From Bacillota bacterium (GTDB lineage Bacteria > Bacillota > Clostridia > Acetivibrionales > DSM-1351), in contig JAEZIU010000051.1 in the NCBI GenBank assembly GCA_023436485.1, positions 1 through 9,567 on the forward strand: a DNA stretch of 9,567 nt. Reading direction: 5' to 3'. Positions 7,127 through 9,567 of this stretch are shown piece after piece. The notes under the pieces were generated by a model, which worked only from the letters and a program-made list of their open reading frames with translations, was not told the origin of the DNA and did not search any database. The stretch's first letter is position 1. Each line of letters starts with the position of its first letter. Made by a program: the position numbers and the translations under genes.

Positions 7127-8407
7127 ATGAGCAGAAAACTTAGTTTTGACACATTACAGGTTCACGCAGGACAGGAAGTAGATCCGACCACAAGGTCAAG
7201 GGCAGTGCCTATTTATCAGACAACATCCTATGTATTCAGGGATTCCGACAATGCAGCAGATTTATTCGGACTGAGGGATTCCGGAAATGTTTACACAAGA
7301 ATGATGAACCCTACAACAGACGTATTTGAAAAAAGAATCGCAGCACTAGAGGGCGGTACCGCAGCCCTTGCAGTCGCATCAGGATCAGCAGCAATTACAT
7401 ATTCAGTACTTAACGTTGCCGGAGTCGGAGACGAGATAGTAGCTGCCAACACCTTGTATGGAGGGACTTACAACCTTTTTGCCGCAACCTTGCCAAGATA
7501 CGGAGTAAATACAACCTTTGTAAATCCTGATGATATCCAAAACTTTGAAGCCGCTATTACAGAAAAAACAAAAGCTCTGTACATTGAATCCATAGGTAAC
7601 CCAAATGCAAATCTAATCGATATTCAAGCCGTTGCAGACATTGCACATAAGCATGGTATCCCCCTTATAGTTGATAACACCTTCGGAACACCATATTTGG
7701 TAAAACCCATAGATTTCGGAGCAGACGTAGTTGTACATTCCGCAACCAAATTTATAGGAGGGCATGGAACTTCTATCGGCGGTGTAATCATTGATGGAGG
7801 GAAATTTGACTATTCCACAGGTGATAAATTTCCCGGTTTTACCACACCTGACGCCAGCTATCATGGCGTTGTATACAGTCAGTTAGGTGAGGTTGCCTTT
7901 ATAACAAAAGCCAGAGTTCAGTTGCTTAGAGACACAGGTGCAGCTATTAGTCCCTTTAATTCCTTCCTGTTTATACAGGGGCTTGAGACGTTGTCTCTGA
8001 GAGTGGAAAGACACGTAAGCAATTCTAAAAGAATTGCAGAATACCTGGAAAAACACCCGTTGGTGGAGACAGTAAATTACCCGAGCCTAAAAGGAAATAA
8101 ATATTTTGATCTTGCTCAAAAATATTTTCCAAAGGGTTCAGGCTCAATATTCACTTTTGAAATAAAAGGAGGTCTTGAAGCTGCAAAGAAATTTATAGAC
8201 AGTTTGGAAATATTCTCATTATTGGCCAATGTCGCAGATGCAAAATCTCTGGTTATACATCCTGCAACTACTACTCACTCCCAACTTTCGGAAAATGAAC
8301 TTTTAAAGTCTGGAATAAAACCCGGAACAATAAGACTATCCATAGGTATTGAAGACCCGGATGATCTCATATATGACATAGAACAGGCACTTGCAAAGAG
8401 CAGGTAA
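7127..8407 (+). CDS. metY: O-acetylhomoserine sulfhydrylase (O-acetylhomoserine aminocarboxypropyltransferase)
   Basis: A 426-residue cytosolic PLP enzyme of the Cys/Met metabolism family (PF01053), full length for MetY (about 425-430). It is predicted to convert O-acetylhomoserine plus sulfide to homocysteine and acetate, the direct sulfhydrylation route to methionine. Visible motifs: the N-terminal FDTLQVHAGQ with DPTTRSRAVPIYQTTSYVF, the phosphate-binding YTRMMNPT (56-63), SGSAA (85-89), the PLP-facing NTLYGG (108-113), ESIGNPN (154-160) and VDNTFGTPY (182-190). The Schiff-base lysine is Lys208 in HSATKFIGGHG. The C-terminal block SLVIHPATTTHSQL is also typical. The MetY-type length and N-terminus distinguish it from the shorter MetB/MetC paralogues (about 380-400). 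The start follows AAGGGGG at 7111-7117. It probably acts with metA downstream, 101 bases away and also with its own promoter. Regulation likely goes through the palindrome over its -10. Confidence 0.95.
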   Translation: MSRKLSFDTLQVHAGQEVDPTTRSRAVPIYQTTSYVFRDSDNAADLFGLRDSGNVYTRMMNPTTDVFEKRIAALEGGTAALAVASGSAAITYSVLNVAGVGDEIVAANTLYGGTYNLFAATLPRYGVNTTFVNPDDIQNFEAAITEKTKALYIESIGNPNANLIDIQAVADIAHKHGIPLIVDNTFGTPYLVKPIDFGADVVVHSATKFIGGHGTSIGGVIIDGGKFDYSTGDKFPGFTTPDASYHGVVYSQLGEVAFITKARVQLLRDTGAAISPFNSFLFIQGLETLSLRVERHVSNSKRIAEYLEKHPLVETVNYPSLKGNKYFDLAQKYFPKGSGSIFTFEIKGGLEAAKKFIDSLEIFSLLANVADAKSLVIHPATTTHSQLSENELLKSGIKPGTIRLSIGIEDPDDLIYDIEQALAKSR

Positions 8408-8428
8408 AAAACCTATATTGGCTGGCAG

Positions 8429-8456
8429 TTGACTTTTCGCTATTGAATTATATAAT
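8429..8456 (+). promoter_or_regulatory. Sigma-A promoter of metA
   Basis: TTGACT (8429-8434) and a perfect TATAAT (8451-8456) are separated by 16 bases in the metY-metA gap. A 12-base AT-only palindrome (AATTATATAATT, 8446-8457) covers the -10. It shares no clear arm sequence with the metY operator. No terminator is visible between metY and metA, so read-through from metY may add to expression. Confidence 0.72.
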
Positions 8457-8508
8457 TTATATTATGCACTTTTTTTACATTTTATTAATTTAATTGATGG
8501 AGGTCAAT

Positions 8509-9429
8509 ATGCCAATCAGAATACCTGACAATCTGCCTGCGGTTGAAACCCTGAATAGTGAGAACATATTTGTCATGTCTGAGAACAGGGCATACCATCA
8601 GGATATAAGGCCGCTAAAAATTGCTATTTTAAATATAATGCCTACTAAAATAACCACGGAGACGCAGTTGCTAAGGCTTCTGGGAAACACTCCTCTCCAG
8701 GTTGAAATCGTACTATTGCATCCCGCATCGCATATGTCAAAAAATACTCCTGAGGAACACCTTGAAACTTTTTATAAAACCTTTGACGAGATACAGGGAG
8801 AGCATTTCGACGGACTTATTATCACAGGAGCTCCTGTTGAACAAATGCCCTTTGAAGACGTCAATTATTGGGAAGAACTTGAACGGATAATGGACTGGAG
8901 CAAGAAAAACGTGTACTCTACACTGCACATTTGCTGGGGAGCACAGGCAGGTCTGTATTATCACTACGGCGTACCAAAACGTGATTTGTCCAAGAAAATG
9001 TTTGGAGTATTTGAACACACTAAAATAAAGGAGCATGTCAAACTTCTCAGAGGCTTTGACGATGTGTTTTTTGTACCCCATTCCAGGCATACCGAGATTA
9101 CCCATGAGGATGTAGCAAGGATTGATAAGCTGGAAATACTGGCCGAATCGAAAGAAGCAGGGGTATATCTGGTAGCATCAAAAGACGGACGTCATATTTT
9201 TGCTACAGGACATTCAGAATATGATCCCTACACACTTAAACTTGAGTACGAGAGAGATGTAGAAAAGGGAATGAACATAAAGGTCCCTCAAAACTACTTC
9301 CCCGGTGATGATCCCACAAAGGAACCTATAGTCAGATGGCGGGGCCATGGAAACCTATTGTTTTTAAATTGGCTAAACTATTATGTATACCAGGAAACAC
9401 CTTATGATTTAACTAACTTAGGAAAGTAA
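8509..9429 (+). CDS. metAA: Homoserine O-acyltransferase MetA, predicted acetyl-CoA specific
   Basis: A 306-residue member of the MetA family (PF04204; E. coli MetA has 309). It transfers an acyl group from acyl-CoA to the hydroxyl of homoserine, the committed step of methionine synthesis. The start is ATG 8509, giving the canonical MPIRIPDNLPA. GGAGG at 8499-8503 sits 5 bases upstream, and the in-frame ATGs at 8494 and 8497 overlap that site and are rejected. Catalytic residues align without gaps to E. coli numbering: Cys142 (ICWGAQAG), His235 and Glu237 (TGHSEYD). Position 111 in TGAPVEQMPF is Glu. In characterised MetA proteins Glu111 goes with acetyl-CoA and Gly111 with succinyl-CoA, so the product should be O-acetylhomoserine, the substrate of the neighbouring MetY. 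The C-terminal WRGHGNLLFLNWLNYYVYQ is intact. Automatic annotation may wrongly call it a succinyltransferase. Confidence 0.95.
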   Translation: MPIRIPDNLPAVETLNSENIFVMSENRAYHQDIRPLKIAILNIMPTKITTETQLLRLLGNTPLQVEIVLLHPASHMSKNTPEEHLETFYKTFDEIQGEHFDGLIITGAPVEQMPFEDVNYWEELERIMDWSKKNVYSTLHICWGAQAGLYYHYGVPKRDLSKKMFGVFEHTKIKEHVKLLRGFDDVFFVPHSRHTEITHEDVARIDKLEILAESKEAGVYLVASKDGRHIFATGHSEYDPYTLKLEYERDVEKGMNIKVPQNYFPGDDPTKEPIVRWRGHGNLLFLNWLNYYVYQETPYDLTNLGK

Positions 9430-9450
9430 TGAAGTATTTGGATTTAAATG

Positions 9451-9567
9451 CCTTGAGCACCTGAAAGGGTGATATAATCATAACCTTTGACGGGCATAGC
9501 ATGTTATGACTCGATAACTGTGCCAGGGGGAGGGCCGGTACAGGACTGGTGGTAGTCACATGGTGCT
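9451..9567 (+). ncRNA. Structured RNA cut by the window edge, candidate HEARO / IscB omega-RNA
   Basis: After metA the composition becomes GC-richer and no reading frame with a Shine-Dalgarno is seen. Base pairing visible by eye: a closing stem AGCACC (9456-9461) with GGTGCT (9562-9567); a two-part hairpin GGCATA/TGTGCC (9493-9498, 9519-9524) and GTTAT/ATAAC (9503-9507, 9514-9518) with a GCAT bulge and loop GACTCG; and a hairpin CCGGT/ACTGG (9535-9539, 9545-9549). The loop GACT (9508-9511) can also pair with AGTC (9554-9557), a possible pseudoknot. CACC (9458-9461) could instead pair with GGTG (9468-9471). The look is reminiscent of HEARO RNAs, the omega-RNAs of IscB nucleases, which lie upstream of iscB in IS605/ISC-type elements. 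That assignment is from memory of the class. A group II intron 5' domain is an alternative, although the typical GUGYG start is not seen. Structured RNA is more secure than the class name. Confidence 0.5.

Noticed and set aside
8494..8508. Upstream ATG codons for metA
   Set aside because: They lie at or over the Shine-Dalgarno sequence, and the family N-terminus MPIRIP begins at 8509.
8702..8890. Short plus-strand frame inside metA
   Set aside because: Out-of-frame reading within a conserved enzyme with no start signal.
1..9567. CRISPR array, tRNA or rRNA genes
   Set aside because: No regularly spaced repeats and no cloverleaf or rRNA-like segments were found on either strand.

Overview
The window looks like chromosomal DNA of a low-GC, spore-forming Clostridia species. 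The evidence is AT-rich intergenic DNA, strong Shine-Dalgarno sequences, a spore germinant-receptor operon and clostridial-style enzymes. The overall gene style suggests the Ruminiclostridium / Clostridium cellulolyticum group, but that placement is an impression and not a proof. All supported genes lie on the plus strand.

Layout: (1) 1-315 is the 3' end of an iron-containing (butanol-type) alcohol dehydrogenase, closed by a 20-bp-stem terminator. (2) 490-4514 is a tightly packed gerA-family operon in the order A, C, small two-helix protein, B. It encodes a spore inner-membrane nutrient receptor: GerKA-like, lipoprotein GerKC-like, a probable D-type accessory subunit, and a GerKB-like permease-fold subunit. 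(3) 4587-5744 is a 12-helix MFS transporter with its own likely promoter. (4) 5794-6849 is a secreted two-part protein of unknown function with an extended -10 promoter that overlaps the end of the MFS gene. It is followed by a good terminator. (5) 7127-9429 is a homocysteine-synthesis pair: metY (O-acetylhomoserine sulfhydrylase) and metA (homoserine O-acyltransferase). Each has a near-consensus sigma-A promoter. The metY promoter is covered by a 28-bp near-perfect palindrome that looks like an operator, and no SAM riboswitch or T-box is visible. MetA carries Glu at position 111, the acetyl-CoA signature, so the two enzymes should run consecutively: homoserine to O-acetylhomoserine to homocysteine. 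(6) 9451-9567, running off the window, is a GC-richer, strongly structured stretch. It has a closing stem, two internal hairpins and a possible loop pseudoknot. It is best explained as the start of a non-coding RNA, possibly a HEARO / IscB omega-RNA at the left end of an IS605/ISC-type mobile element inserted just after metA.

The most interesting items are the structured RNA at the right edge, the operator-like palindrome at metY, and the unnamed small gene in the germination operon, which appears to start at TTG.
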